Source of the DNA: Bryocella elongata | Lineage (GTDB): Bacteria; Acidobacteriota; Terriglobia; Terriglobales; Acidobacteriaceae | DNA: 64,000 nucleotides | Direction of reading: 5' to 3' | Assembly (NCBI RefSeq): GCF_900108185.1 | Contig: NZ_FNVA01000004.1 | Location: forward strand, 310,001-374,000 | Shown here: positions 55,836-64,000 of the stretch, one piece after another | Position numbering within the stretch: position 1 is the first letter of the stretch | How the letters are laid out: each line of letters begins with the position of its first letter | The notes under the pieces: model-generated | Seen by the model: the letters and a program-made list of their open reading frames with translations, nothing else | Told to the model about the DNA's origin: nothing | Database searches by the model: none | Position numbers and translations under genes: made by a program

Positions 55836-57113
55836 ATGAAGATCTCGCTTGCCGTGTTTGCCCTTGCCGGGCTCCTGACCGCCTCCTCGACCTTGCAGGC
55901 CGAAGATTGGCGCGGTACTGCAACCGTGCATGAACAGCCCGTCCCGGTGCATCTTGTGCTTTCTGATCCTGCCGCCGACGGCTCCGTGACCGGAGCGTTT
56001 ATCAATGGTCCGGAGAAGCAGGTCTCGACCAGTGGAGAGTTGAAGGACGGCCATCTCGTCCTGCGCTTCGACTACTTCGCGCGCAAGCTCGAAGGCGACA
56101 TCAAAGATGGCAAGCTGGAGGGCACCTTTGGTGGGGCCCGGGGCGGCTACGTGCCTCTCACTCTCCAGCGCGATCCGAAGCCGGCCGAGGAGCTGAGCGC
56201 GTCGCAGGTCAAGGCGATTGCGGGGGACTGGGAGATCGCCGTGCAGTCGCCGAAGGGAGAGTCCGCCTGGACACTTCGCGTCACGCCGGCGTCCGGCAGG
56301 AGCGCCGAAGCCAAGGCGGTCATCCTTCGCATCGATGGCGACACCGGCGGGCTCTACGGGGGCTATGACGCTGCGGCGAAGGCATACCAGTTTACCCGAT
56401 TTGGCGCCTCGGGATCCGCCGTCTACACCATCACCAGCAACGCGGATGGCACGCTGACAGTGGTAAATCCGTTGGCCAAGTCCCAGCAGTGGAGCGCCCG
56501 GCGCCCGGCTGAGGCTCGCAAGGAGAACCTCGCACCCCCGACGCAGAGCAGCCAGCAGACTTCGGTGATCGACCCCAGCAAGCCGCTCGCGTTTACGGCG
56601 ACCGACCTCGACGGTCACACCGTAACGAATCGCGATCCGCGGCTCGAGGGCAAGGTCGTCATCGTGGCGATCGGTGGAAGCTGGTGCCCGAACTGCCACG
56701 ATGAGGCGCCGTTCCTGGAAGAGCTCTACAAGCGCTATCACGACAAGGGCCTCGAGATCGTGGACCTCTCGTTTGAGGAGCCCGACCAGCTGAAGAACCC
56801 GACGCGGCTTCGTGCCTTCCAGAAGAAGTACGGGCTGGAGTATCCGATCCTGCTCGCTGGCACGCCGGATCAGCTTAACGAGAAGCTGCCCCAGGGCAAG
56901 AACCTGAACTGCTGGCCGACGGCATTCTTCATCGGCCGCGATGGCCTGGTGAAGGAGGCTCACGCTGGCTTCTCCGGCCCGGCGACAGGCAAGGCTTATG
57001 TCGATCTCAAGGCGGAGACCGAGGCGCTGATTGAGCGTCTGCTGCGCGCGCGGCCTGCGCGCAAGCTGGCTTCTGCCCGCTCCGGCTCGACGCTGCAGCA
57101 CGCAGGACGTTAG
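55836..57113 (+). CDS. Exported TlpA-like thioredoxin-fold protein
   Basis: 425 residues with a signal peptide (ISLAVFALAGLLTASSTLQA). The C-terminal ~160 residues are a TlpA/ResA-type thioredoxin fold with active site C284-P-N-C287 (GGSWCPNCHDEAPFLEELY), LEIVDLSFEE and the cis-Pro region WPTAFFIGRDG. The N-terminal ~240 residues form an unrecognised beta-rich domain of two similar parts. It probably reduces disulfides in the periplasm or reads redox state. ATG 55836 is preferred to an upstream start lacking homology. Confidence 0.87.
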   Translation: MKISLAVFALAGLLTASSTLQAEDWRGTATVHEQPVPVHLVLSDPAADGSVTGAFINGPEKQVSTSGELKDGHLVLRFDYFARKLEGDIKDGKLEGTFGGARGGYVPLTLQRDPKPAEELSASQVKAIAGDWEIAVQSPKGESAWTLRVTPASGRSAEAKAVILRIDGDTGGLYGGYDAAAKAYQFTRFGASGSAVYTITSNADGTLTVVNPLAKSQQWSARRPAEARKENLAPPTQSSQQTSVIDPSKPLAFTATDLDGHTVTNRDPRLEGKVVIVAIGGSWCPNCHDEAPFLEELYKRYHDKGLEIVDLSFEEPDQLKNPTRLRAFQKKYGLEYPILLAGTPDQLNEKLPQGKNLNCWPTAFFIGRDGLVKEAHAGFSGPATGKAYVDLKAETEALIERLLRARPARKLASARSGSTLQHAGR

Positions 57114-57122
57114 GTGGGCGAG

Positions 57123-57167
57123 ACCGCCCAGTTGACGATGCGCGATGCGGATGGTTGACTGGGCGGT
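57123..57167. terminator. Inverted repeat spanning the kinase start codon
   Basis: ACCGCCCAGT at 57123-57132 is perfectly complementary to ACTGGGCGGT at 57158-57167, ten pairs, starting ten bases after the thioredoxin stop. No clear T-run follows. The loop contains the annotated ATG of the next gene, so the stem could also hide that start. Confidence 0.5.
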
Positions 57168-60027
57168 ATTGCATTGCTGCGCTCCATCGCGATGGTTCCT
57201 TGTGCTGGTGAGCATGCTGGCATCGGTGTTTTCTGCCGGCGATGCTCTCGCCCAGGATCCGCGCTACCTTCGTGACCAGTCCTGGAGCACGGCGGACGGC
57301 CTGCCGCAGGCCAGCGTCCATGCCATCGCGCTGACCCCGGACGGCTTCCTCTGGATCGCCACGGAGCAGGGGCTCGCGCGCTATGACGGCGCGCAGTTTA
57401 CCGTCTACGATCGGACCTCGACCCCGCAGCTCCCTAGCAACGACCTATGCTGCCTCGCCGTTACCGAAGATGGCACACTGTGGGTTGGCTCGGGAGATGG
57501 CCTGCTCGCACTGCAAGACGGCCGGTCCGTCCCGATTCCGGCTGGACCACCGTATCAAGGCACACCCATCCTGGAACTGCATGCATCCGGCCAGTCCGAG
57601 GTTGCGGTGCTTTCGGGAGCAGGGCACTTCGAGGCCGGGCTCCGCGGCTCTCGCGCCCTGGGCGACAGTGAACTGCTGGCGAGCCACATTCCTGTGGTTG
57701 CGGCTTCAACCCCGGATGCGAACGGATGGAGTGCGACCGCTTCAGAGGTGACGGCCCGCGAAGGACATGGCATCTCGGTCTGGTCTTCGGGACACGAGCT
57801 TCCTCGAGGCCGGGTGCAGACGGTCTTTCTGGCACGCGACCACACGGCGTGGATTGGCATGAGCTCCGGTCTCGCCAGACTCGATCCGGCGACGCGCCGC
57901 GCGCAGATCATGCCGCACTTCGTCGGGCGGTCCGTCCTTACAGTCTTCGAAGACCGCGAGGGCGACCTGTGGATCGGCACCGAGACTGCGGGGCTGCATG
58001 AGCTTTCCCGCACTGCCTTTCGCACGGTCGAGGGAACGTCCGATGTTGGAATTACGGCCATCACCTCGACTGCACTGTTTGGGCCCGTGCTTGGTACACG
58101 CGACGGGGGGCTGCTGCGTTGGAAGGATGGGCGCATCGAGCCCATGCTGGCGGCGGGGCTGGAGCCCAACGACACGATTCTGTGTCTTGATAGCTCTGCG
58201 GATGGCACAGTATGGGCCGGTACGCCGCATGGCCTGATCCGCATCGATGCACGCGGTGTGGCTCGGCTCCTGACCTCCACCGAAGGCCTTCCGGACGATT
58301 CGGTACGAAGCGTCGCAGCGATCTCTGCGACGCAGGCTTGGGTTGGCACGGCCCACGGATTGGCGTACGTGGACGGAGACCACTTGCGATCCTTCGGCCC
58401 CCAGGATGGCCTGGGTGGCAATCTCGTCGGCACGCTGATGCTGGCTCGCGAGAGCTCATCGCGCAATGCCGTGTGGGCTGCCACCGATGGGGGGCTTTCG
58501 CTGGTCAGCCCCGACAAGGTTCAACGTACCTATGGCAAGGCCGAGGGGCTCAGCACTCCTGTGGTCGCCGCGATGACCTACGACGGAGCGGCGCAGCTAT
58601 GGCTGGCAACGGAGGATGCCGTGCTGTGGCGGATTGAGGGTAATCAGCCGCGGCGCGTGTTGGAGTTGTTGCCGCGACGGAATCGTCCGCAGCACGTTGT
58701 CTCGATGAGGGTTGTATCGAACACGTTGTGGCTGCAGACGGCGGACGGCATCCTGAGTGCCGATCTGCAAAGACTCTCAGCTTGCGTCGCTGCAGGTTGC
58801 AGCGACGTGGCGCGGCTTCTAACTCCCTATGGCGAGGCGCAGGGGATGCCGAGTGCCGAGACCCTGGCGTTGGCCAGCGGAGGTCCGTTACTGCGCGCGG
58901 ACGGTGAGCTCTGGTTTCCCACGCGCGGCGGCATTGCGGCTACGGCTGCGAATGTCGGGCTCGGGCCGCCCGCGGCGCCCATCGCGCTCGAGCGCGTCTT
59001 ACAGGATGACCGCGAGCTGGAGTTGTCACCGCAGCTGGAGCTGCCGTATGGCCGCAGCCGCATCACGTTCGAGTTCGCCGGCCTGAGCCTGCGCGATCCC
59101 CGAGCCGTTCGCTATCGGTATCGTCTCGATGGCTTCGATCGGGATTGGATCGAGGTAGGGCAGCGACGCTTTGCTACATACACATCGCTCCCGGCGGGCG
59201 GCTACGCCTTTCACGTGGAAGCCGCCCTCGAGGGCCAGCCGTGGAGTTCGCAACAGGCGATGCTGGCGCTGCGGATCTCGCCGCCGTTCTATCGGCGCTG
59301 GTGGTTCATCCTGCTGATCTTCGCGTGCGGGGCCGCATGCCTTGGTGCCGGGTACTTCTATCGCCTTCGCTTTCTGCGGCAGCGCTTTGCGGTGACGCTT
59401 GCAGAGCGTAACCGGATCGCCAGGGAGGTGCATGACACCCTGGCCCAGGACCTCGTCAGCGCGACCCTGCAGCTTGACCTGGTGATGATGCAGCTCAACC
59501 ATCGTCCGCTTCCCGATGGCCGCCTCGACCGCGCCGTGATGCAGCTGCGCAGCCTCCGCAAGTTCGTGGGAGAGGGCCTTGCCGAGGCGCGACAAAGCAT
59601 CGCCGAACTTCGCGACGGCTCCGTGAACCTTGATCTACCGTCGCGAGTGCGGGGACTTGCCCTGCGCAATGCGTCGATCGCAGAGATCACTCGCGTTGTG
59701 GTTGACGGTCCGGTACGACCGTTGCGCCCTGGAGTGGAGCGCGAGACGACACGCATCGTCGGCGAGGCTCTGTCGAACGCCGCTCGCCATGCGCAAGCGA
59801 AGGCCATCGCCGTCACGTTGCGTTACCTGCCGCAACAGCTGAAGGTCGTCGTTCACGACGACGGACGCGGCTTCTCGCTGGACACGCAGGCTCGCGAAGA
59901 AGGACACTTCGGTCTGCAGGGCATGCGGGAACGGGCGGAGACGCTGGGTGCGGAGCTTCAGGTGGAGAGCTCCCCCGGCAACGGTACGACCGTTACGCTC
60001 GTAGTGCTCTATGGGGAAGGTGTGTAG
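57145..60027 (+). CDS. Second beta-propeller two-component histidine kinase
   Basis: Up to 960 residues. Signal segment (WFLVLVSMLASVFSAGDALAQ), propeller repeats (DGFLWIATEQGLARYDG, DGTLWVGSGDGLLAL and others to ~600), Y_Y_Y-like domain (AVRYRYRLDGFDRDWIEVG), membrane helix (FILLIFACGAACLGAGYFY), HisKA_3 with H763 (RNRIAREVHDTLAQDLVSAT) and HATPase (EALSNAARHAQAKAI, HDDGRGFSLD, GLQGMRERAETLG). The start is uncertain: ATG 57145 lies inside a hairpin loop and TTG 57169 also gives a full signal peptide. It pairs with the NarL regulator six bases downstream. Confidence 0.9.
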   Translation: MRMVDWAVLHCCAPSRWFLVLVSMLASVFSAGDALAQDPRYLRDQSWSTADGLPQASVHAIALTPDGFLWIATEQGLARYDGAQFTVYDRTSTPQLPSNDLCCLAVTEDGTLWVGSGDGLLALQDGRSVPIPAGPPYQGTPILELHASGQSEVAVLSGAGHFEAGLRGSRALGDSELLASHIPVVAASTPDANGWSATASEVTAREGHGISVWSSGHELPRGRVQTVFLARDHTAWIGMSSGLARLDPATRRAQIMPHFVGRSVLTVFEDREGDLWIGTETAGLHELSRTAFRTVEGTSDVGITAITSTALFGPVLGTRDGGLLRWKDGRIEPMLAAGLEPNDTILCLDSSADGTVWAGTPHGLIRIDARGVARLLTSTEGLPDDSVRSVAAISATQAWVGTAHGLAYVDGDHLRSFGPQDGLGGNLVGTLMLARESSSRNAVWAATDGGLSLVSPDKVQRTYGKAEGLSTPVVAAMTYDGAAQLWLATEDAVLWRIEGNQPRRVLELLPRRNRPQHVVSMRVVSNTLWLQTADGILSADLQRLSACVAAGCSDVARLLTPYGEAQGMPSAETLALASGGPLLRADGELWFPTRGGIAATAANVGLGPPAAPIALERVLQDDRELELSPQLELPYGRSRITFEFAGLSLRDPRAVRYRYRLDGFDRDWIEVGQRRFATYTSLPAGGYAFHVEAALEGQPWSSQQAMLALRISPPFYRRWWFILLIFACGAACLGAGYFYRLRFLRQRFAVTLAERNRIAREVHDTLAQDLVSATLQLDLVMMQLNHRPLPDGRLDRAVMQLRSLRKFVGEGLAEARQSIAELRDGSVNLDLPSRVRGLALRNASIAEITRVVVDGPVRPLRPGVERETTRIVGEALSNAARHAQAKAIAVTLRYLPQQLKVVVHDDGRGFSLDTQAREEGHFGLQGMRERAETLGAELQVESSPGNGTTVTLVVLYGEGV

Positions 60028-60033
60028 GCAGGA

Positions 60034-60660
60034 ATGACAGAGACGATTCGAGTAATGCTGGTCGAGGACCACCACATCGTGCGGCAGGGATTGCGCATGT
60101 TGCTGGAGGAGGATGCCGGCATGCAGGTAGTCGCGGCGGTGGGAGACGGCATGGATGCAATTCCCGCGTACGACCGCGAACGCCCTGATGTTGTATTGAT
60201 CGATCTGCAGCTGCCGCGCATGGGTGGCGCGGAGACGATCCGCAAGGTGCGCGAGAAGCATGCTGAAGCGCGGTTCCTTGTGCTCACCACGTTCGATGGT
60301 GATGAAGATATCTACCGTGCGTTGCAGGCGGGAGCTCGCGGATACATGCTCAAGGGCATGCCTCCCGAGGAGCTGATTGCGGCGATCCGGGCGGTGCATG
60401 CGGGGCGGCGTCATATACCGCAAGCCGTGGCTGAGAAGCTGGCACAGCGCGTTGGGGACCAGCAACTGACAACGCGTGAGCATGAGGTGCTGGAGCGCAT
60501 CGCCGCAGGACGCAGCAACAAGGAGATCGCGTCGGACCTGTTCATCTCGGAGGCTACAGTAAAGACGCACGTGAACAGTCTCTTGTCGAAGCTTGGCGTA
60601 CCCGACCGCACACGAGCTGCGGTGGTGGCTATCGAACGCGGTCTGGTGAACCATCGATGA
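60034..60660 (+). CDS. NarL/FixJ-family response regulator
   Basis: 208 residues. Receiver with D57 (VVLIDLQLPRMGG) and Lys in YMLKGMPPEE; C-terminal HTH LTTREHEVLERIAAGRSNKE, SEATVKTHVNSLLSKLGV. Six bases after the propeller kinase and overlapping the next gene by four bases, so all three are probably one operon. The targets are not visible from sequence. Confidence 0.94.
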   Translation: MTETIRVMLVEDHHIVRQGLRMLLEEDAGMQVVAAVGDGMDAIPAYDRERPDVVLIDLQLPRMGGAETIRKVREKHAEARFLVLTTFDGDEDIYRALQAGARGYMLKGMPPEELIAAIRAVHAGRRHIPQAVAEKLAQRVGDQQLTTREHEVLERIAAGRSNKEIASDLFISEATVKTHVNSLLSKLGVPDRTRAAVVAIERGLVNHR

Positions 60661-61190
60661 AGCTCTTCGCCATCACGTTGATGCTGTTGGCGGTTGCGTG
60701 TTCGCCGATGACGGCTCGTGCTCAGCGTTCGCACAAGGACCTGGCTGCTCTATGGCGCACAGCGACTGCCGATGAACTCGCGGAGGTGCTTCCGGCGCGA
60801 GCCCCAGTCCTGCAGGAACGCATCGAGACGGAAGCCACTGCCAACAGTGGCATCACCGATACGCATGGCCGGGTGATCGCCGTGACAGTGCTCATCACGG
60901 CGGGCTACGCGGCCCACGGCAAGTACTCGCAGTACCTCGTCGCAGGCGCGCCGGTGGAGTTCGGTGCAAGCGTCGCGCTGAAGCCGGGAGCCTACCTCCT
61001 CGGCTGGACGCGCGACGAAGCCGGGCTTCATGTGAGCTTCTACGAAGCTGCCAACGGCAATTTGATTGGCTCCGTGGAGGCACTGCCGTCGAATCCGCCG
61101 CTGCGTGTCGTGCCGGTTCGCTTGTGGCCCCCGGTGCAACGGAGCATCCTGCAGATCGGCCGTTTCGTTATCCCTTACGAACTCCGCTGA
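60657..61190 (+). CDS. Small secreted protein of unknown function
   Basis: 177 residues with a signal peptide (FAITLMLLAVACSPMTARAQ). A short helical part (HKDLAALWRTATADELAEVLP) is followed by a beta-rich domain (VIAVTVLITAGYAAHGKYSQ, PGAYLLGWTRDEAGLHVSFYEA). I do not recognise the family. A Cys at residue 15 falls near the signal end but the surrounding residues are a poor lipobox. Overlap with the regulator gene ties it to the kinase-regulator pair, possibly as a periplasmic accessory. Confidence 0.7.
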   Translation: MKLFAITLMLLAVACSPMTARAQRSHKDLAALWRTATADELAEVLPARAPVLQERIETEATANSGITDTHGRVIAVTVLITAGYAAHGKYSQYLVAGAPVEFGASVALKPGAYLLGWTRDEAGLHVSFYEAANGNLIGSVEALPSNPPLRVVPVRLWPPVQRSILQIGRFVIPYELR

Positions 61191-61219
61191 GAACTCCGGG
61201 GTAGGGTGAGCGACGTATT

Positions 61220-61237
61220 CTCCACCTTTTGGTGGAG
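61220..61237. other. Short perfect hairpin
   Basis: CTCCACC at 61220-61226, TTTT loop, GGTGGAG at 61231-61237. It lies 30 bases after the stop of the small secreted protein gene. No T-run follows directly; it may protect the mRNA 3' end before the terminator further on. Confidence 0.4.
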
Positions 61238-61310
61238 GTAGATTCGTCCCTTTGGCCGACGCGCGGTCGGCATAGGATGCCTAGTCTTGTTCATGAAAAC
61301 ACCCCTCCTG

Positions 61311-61348
61311 GACCGGGCGCGCGCCATCGCGACCCGGTCGATCTTTTT
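61311..61348 (+). terminator. Rho-independent terminator of the kinase/NarL/secreted-protein operon
   Basis: GACCGGG at 61311-61317 pairs with CCCGGTC at 61333-61339 around a GC-rich loop, and TTTTT at 61344-61348 follows. Orientation suits the plus-strand operon ending at 61190. Confidence 0.65.
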
Positions 61349-61378
61349 AACCGTGCATCCGGAGTGGGCAAACAAAAT

Positions 61379-61405
61379 GCCCGGCTGGGCAGGAGCCAGC
61401 CGGGC
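61379..61405 (-). terminator. Rho-independent terminator of the GH105 operon
   Basis: GCCCGGCTGG and CCAGCCGGGC are perfect 10-base complements with a 7-base loop. Read on minus, ATTTTGTTTG follows. It lies 22 bases past the GH105 stop codon. Confidence 0.85.
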
Positions 61406-61426
61406 CTCGGAAACTGTAGGGATGAA

Positions 61427-62506
61427 TTAGCGGAGTAGTGCGGTCGCGGCCCAGAGCACCGGAGCCTGGCCATGGAAGTCGCCCGTGCGGCGGCGGCGCA
61501 TCAGGTAGTAGTCAAGGCTGTTGAGCTTGCCTGTACCTTCGCACACGCTGGTGATGTTGTCGTTTTGATCGATGTAGCCAGCGATACCGATCCAGGCGCG
61601 TCGGGCAGCAGGGCCGTAGGTCGGCCCGTCGAGCCAGCCGTTCTTCACGCCGCTGATCAGCGCATAGGCAAACATCGCGGAGCTCGAGCTCTCGGGCCAC
61701 GCATCGTCGTGATCGATCAGTTGACGCCACATGCCATCCTTGCCCTGGTACTTGAGCAGCGCAGCCATCATCGTGCGGTAGCCCTTGAGGATGCGAGGGC
61801 GCTGCGGATGATCCGCCGGAAGCTCGCCCAGGACCTCGGCCATGCCGGCTGCGACCCAGCCATCACCGCGTCCCCAGAAGAACGGCACATCGGGCGCATG
61901 GTAGAAGAGCCCGTTGGGCTGCTGCAGCTTGTCGAGATAGGCCGCCATCTCCTTGGCGTCGCGATCGAGATACTTGCGATCATGCGTCGCGCGATAAGCC
62001 TCGAGCTGCAGGATCGTGAGCATGTACATGTCGTCGATCCAGTAGCGGGTCTCGCCGGAGAGACCGTCGGGCTGTGGATGCTCCCACTGACGATCGGCGA
62101 AGTGCAGACCCATAGCCTTGTACTTTGCGTCGCTGGTCTCGATGCCGATCTCCATCGGCACAATGCCGAAGATCTCATCGTCGACGTGGGCCCGGGGCGG
62201 AATGATGCCAACCTCGCTGCCGCCGGGAAGCAGGGGATCGAAGCGATGCACGAGCCCCTGGCGAAGCGCATCGTCGTGTGTAACCGTCGCGAAGGTGAGG
62301 GCACCGTACCAGGTGGCGGCTTCGGAGTAGTGAATTGTCGTGGGCTGCTGATGTGGACTGGTGACGAAGTGTTCTGCGACACGCTTGCCTACCTGCTGCG
62401 GGGCATAGCCTTCGGGCCAGTTGGTAAACCAGGACTGCTGTGCCTGCGCGGCGACGGAGCCACCCAGCAGGCACAGCGACGTTGCGATCAGGATTCCGTT
62501 CTTCAT
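61427..62506 (-). CDS. Secreted GH105 unsaturated uronyl hydrolase
   Basis: 359 residues with a signal peptide (ILIATSLCLLGGSVAAQAQ). Features of the (alpha/alpha)6 barrel GH88/GH105 group: HVDDEIFGIVPMEIG, RYWIDDMYMLTILQLEAYRA, where D158 aligns with the catalytic Asp of YteR, LFYHAPDVPFFWGRGDGWVA and WPESSSSAMFAYALISGV. Such enzymes hydrate and release the 4,5-unsaturated uronic acid left by polysaccharide lyases, often from rhamnogalacturonan. Seven bases downstream of the unknown enzyme gene, so co-transcribed. Confidence 0.9.
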   Translation of the reverse strand: MKNGILIATSLCLLGGSVAAQAQQSWFTNWPEGYAPQQVGKRVAEHFVTSPHQQPTTIHYSEAATWYGALTFATVTHDDALRQGLVHRFDPLLPGGSEVGIIPPRAHVDDEIFGIVPMEIGIETSDAKYKAMGLHFADRQWEHPQPDGLSGETRYWIDDMYMLTILQLEAYRATHDRKYLDRDAKEMAAYLDKLQQPNGLFYHAPDVPFFWGRGDGWVAAGMAEVLGELPADHPQRPRILKGYRTMMAALLKYQGKDGMWRQLIDHDDAWPESSSSAMFAYALISGVKNGWLDGPTYGPAARRAWIGIAGYIDQNDNITSVCEGTGKLNSLDYYLMRRRRTGDFHGQAPVLWAATALLR

Positions 62507-62513
62507 GGGTGCG

Positions 62514-64000
62514 TCACTTCGATTCGGGGATCTCGAGCCGCATGTGGTGCAGCCCCGTATAAGTCACGTAGAGGTTATCTGAGTCTCCCGTGACCGTGAA
62601 GTCCTTTGCGTCGGCGCTGGTCTTGATCTGGAGTCCGGGCAAGGACCAGCTGCCGCGCAGGAGCTTCGCTTTGTCCGTGCCTTTGGCATGGATCTGGATC
62701 TTAATCGTGCTGTTGGCGTCCTTCGTGTCGATGCTGAGGCCGTGCTCGTCGGCGCTGGCATTGATGGGCGGGCATTCGACGATCAGCACCCAGCCGATCT
62801 GTCCTGACGGTGTGCGCCATTGCACCGTCGCCGGATGGAACTGCGAGGTGGGGCCGGCATCCTTGGTGAAGCTGGTGATCTCGCCACCGAAGATAACGTT
62901 GTTGCCGATCCACGCGGTTGCCGTCCGCTTGTCGTCGATCTCCTGCCGCACCAGATGTGGTCCGGAGAAGTGTGTCATCTTCGCCCGAGCATCGTCCGGC
63001 ACGTTGAGGCCCAGGATCGCGATGTGCGGAGCGAACCAGAGGTCAGGCAGGTGGTCAGTTGTGGCAACCAGCGGAGGCAGTGGAGCGTGTTTCGCATCGA
63101 GCATCGTGCGCATCCACACGCCGACGACGCTGACGTAACTTTCCATGTCCATGCCATAGGAACGGTCGAATGGGCCGCTGAGGTTGCGCAGCGATGGCTG
63201 GTAATACTTCATCAGATCGCGCCACAGGGAGATCTCCATGGTGCTGCCCATGTCGCGCAGGTGCGCCGACGAGCCGTAGTTGCGCCACAGAGCGAGGCCG
63301 TAGAGATCGACTCCGCAGTACGTCGGCGAGTTGTACTCGAAGAATGCATGATGTGCGGAGAAGAGGTTGTTGACCGCGTCGTTCCAGTCAGCAGATTGCT
63401 TCAGCCAGTCGGCGCGATGGTCATGCACCGCGGCGAAGTCCCACAGGAAGCCGTACATCAGGGCGATGTTGGTGTAGGACGGCACGAGCCGGCCCTCCTG
63501 CATCTCTCCCACTACGGCCAGGTCGATCGCCTTGTACATGCGTTCGCGGAGAGACGCGGGGACACGATCCGGGTACTCGATCAGGATCATCGCGAAGGTG
63601 GTGCCGATGAAGTGTCGCCAGTTGGGGTCGTAGCCGCGCCACATAACGCTCTTGCCCGTGGGAGTCGGCTCCTCGGGTGTGCGTTTATAGGTGCCATACC
63701 AACGAACTCCGGGAACGGTGTACTGCTGATCGAGCACCTTCTCGATCACCTGCGCCGCGCGGCCGCGATCGCCGTCCTGGTCGCGAAAGAGCAGGCCCAG
63801 AGCGTACCAGCTGGACTCGCGGACCATGTAGCGACCCGCTGAGCCATGGGCGCCCGCCGCGCCCGTCGAGTAAGGACTGCGCACAAGCTTGGCGCCGTCG
63901 TCATAAAAGTGGTCGCTCCATTGCATCGACTGCTCAAAGAGCTCGCGGGTGTTGGCATCCATCGATGTCGGCAAGAAATGGCGGGCAACAGGTAAAGACT
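62514..64000 (-). CDS. Unrecognised secreted enzyme-like protein, N-terminus beyond window
   Basis: At least 495 residues; the frame stays open to the window end (VARHFLPTSMDANTRELFEQ), so the true start and any signal peptide lie outside. The first ~330 residues look all-helical, like an (alpha/alpha) toroid (RYMVRESSWYALGLLFRDQD, SYTNIALMYGFLWDFAAVHD, YGMDMESYVSVVGVWMRTML), and the last ~150 look beta-rich, an arrangement common in polysaccharide lyases of the heparinase/alginate-lyase type. I cannot name the family. Its operon with GH105 supports a uronic-acid polysaccharide lyase role (inference). Confidence 0.65.
   Translation of the reverse strand, partial: SLPVARHFLPTSMDANTRELFEQSMQWSDHFYDDGAKLVRSPYSTGAAGAHGSAGRYMVRESSWYALGLLFRDQDGDRGRAAQVIEKVLDQQYTVPGVRWYGTYKRTPEEPTPTGKSVMWRGYDPNWRHFIGTTFAMILIEYPDRVPASLRERMYKAIDLAVVGEMQEGRLVPSYTNIALMYGFLWDFAAVHDHRADWLKQSADWNDAVNNLFSAHHAFFEYNSPTYCGVDLYGLALWRNYGSSAHLRDMGSTMEISLWRDLMKYYQPSLRNLSGPFDRSYGMDMESYVSVVGVWMRTMLDAKHAPLPPLVATTDHLPDLWFAPHIAILGLNVPDDARAKMTHFSGPHLVRQEIDDKRTATAWIGNNVIFGGEITSFTKDAGPTSQFHPATVQWRTPSGQIGWVLIVECPPINASADEHGLSIDTKDANSTIKIQIHAKGTDKAKLLRGSWSLPGLQIKTSADAKDFTVTGDSDNLYVTYTGLHHMRLEIPESK

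Noticed and set aside
55680-57215. Minus-strand 511-residue open frame
   Set aside because: Antisense to the TlpA-like gene, which has a signal peptide and CPNC site; the minus frame has no recognisable domain.

Overview
The window looks like chromosome of a soil acidobacterium of the Terriglobia type (Granulicella/Terriglobus/Edaphobacter-like). The reasons are the moderately high GC, a roughly 1,280-residue TonB-dependent receptor with a carboxypeptidase-regulatory-like N-terminus and no SusD partner, many secreted glycoside hydrolases, and beta-propeller histidine kinases. This assignment is inference from gene content; there is no rRNA, tRNA, phage, IS element or CRISPR array in the window.

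Left part (1-12.75 kb) is a glycan-use region. A mannonate dehydratase gene (uxuA, minus strand, cut by the window start) diverges from an unusual regulator that joins an IclR-type helix-turn-helix to a periplasmic-sugar-binding-protein fold. Then come, all on plus, the large TonB receptor, a GH92 alpha-mannosidase, a Tat-exported GH2 enzyme and a GH27 alpha-galactosidase. Convergent to these is a three-gene RND efflux operon (permease, adaptor, outer-membrane lipoprotein) that diverges from a small ArsR repressor. Behind arsR lies about 0.6 kb of gene debris: an STAS fragment fused to a histidine-kinase ATPase fragment, plus the tail of a receiver domain on the other strand. An M14 carboxypeptidase and a ROK-type sugar kinase converge on a long perfect hairpin.

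Middle (23.5-29.8 kb): a LysR regulator diverges from a tightly coupled kdgD-MFS-gudD-garD operon. This gives uptake and dehydration of glucarate and galactarate to 5-keto-4-deoxyglucarate and on to alpha-ketoglutarate semialdehyde.

Chemosensory cluster (30.1-40.4 kb): an MCP/CheZ-like coiled-coil protein, CheY, an atypical STAS protein, CheA, a soluble PAS/poly-HAMP receptor, CheW, CheR, CheD and CheB, all on plus and closely spaced, preceded by a sigma-28-like promoter. No CheC, CheX or canonical CheZ is present; the first protein carries a CheZ-like DLTRQ motif and may fill that place.

Facing it (40.5-46.8 kb, minus) is a four-gene operon with overlapping genes: receiver-PAS-GGDEF-EAL protein, small TonB receptor, YfiR-family periplasmic protein, and a CHASE8-like membrane histidine kinase. 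It reads like a Yfi-type signalling circuit in which kinase and c-di-GMP enzyme are separate proteins.

Right part (47-64 kb): a mercuric-reductase-like flavoprotein coupled to a DUF4126 membrane protein, a zinc-less MDR dehydrogenase with a second DUF4126 protein, then two beta-propeller kinase/NarL regulator modules on opposite strands separated by a TlpA-like thioredoxin. One module contains a GH16-like lipoprotein that lacks one catalytic Glu, the other a small secreted protein of unknown function. The window ends in a GH105 unsaturated-uronyl hydrolase gene and an unrecognised secreted enzyme-like gene that runs off the right edge.
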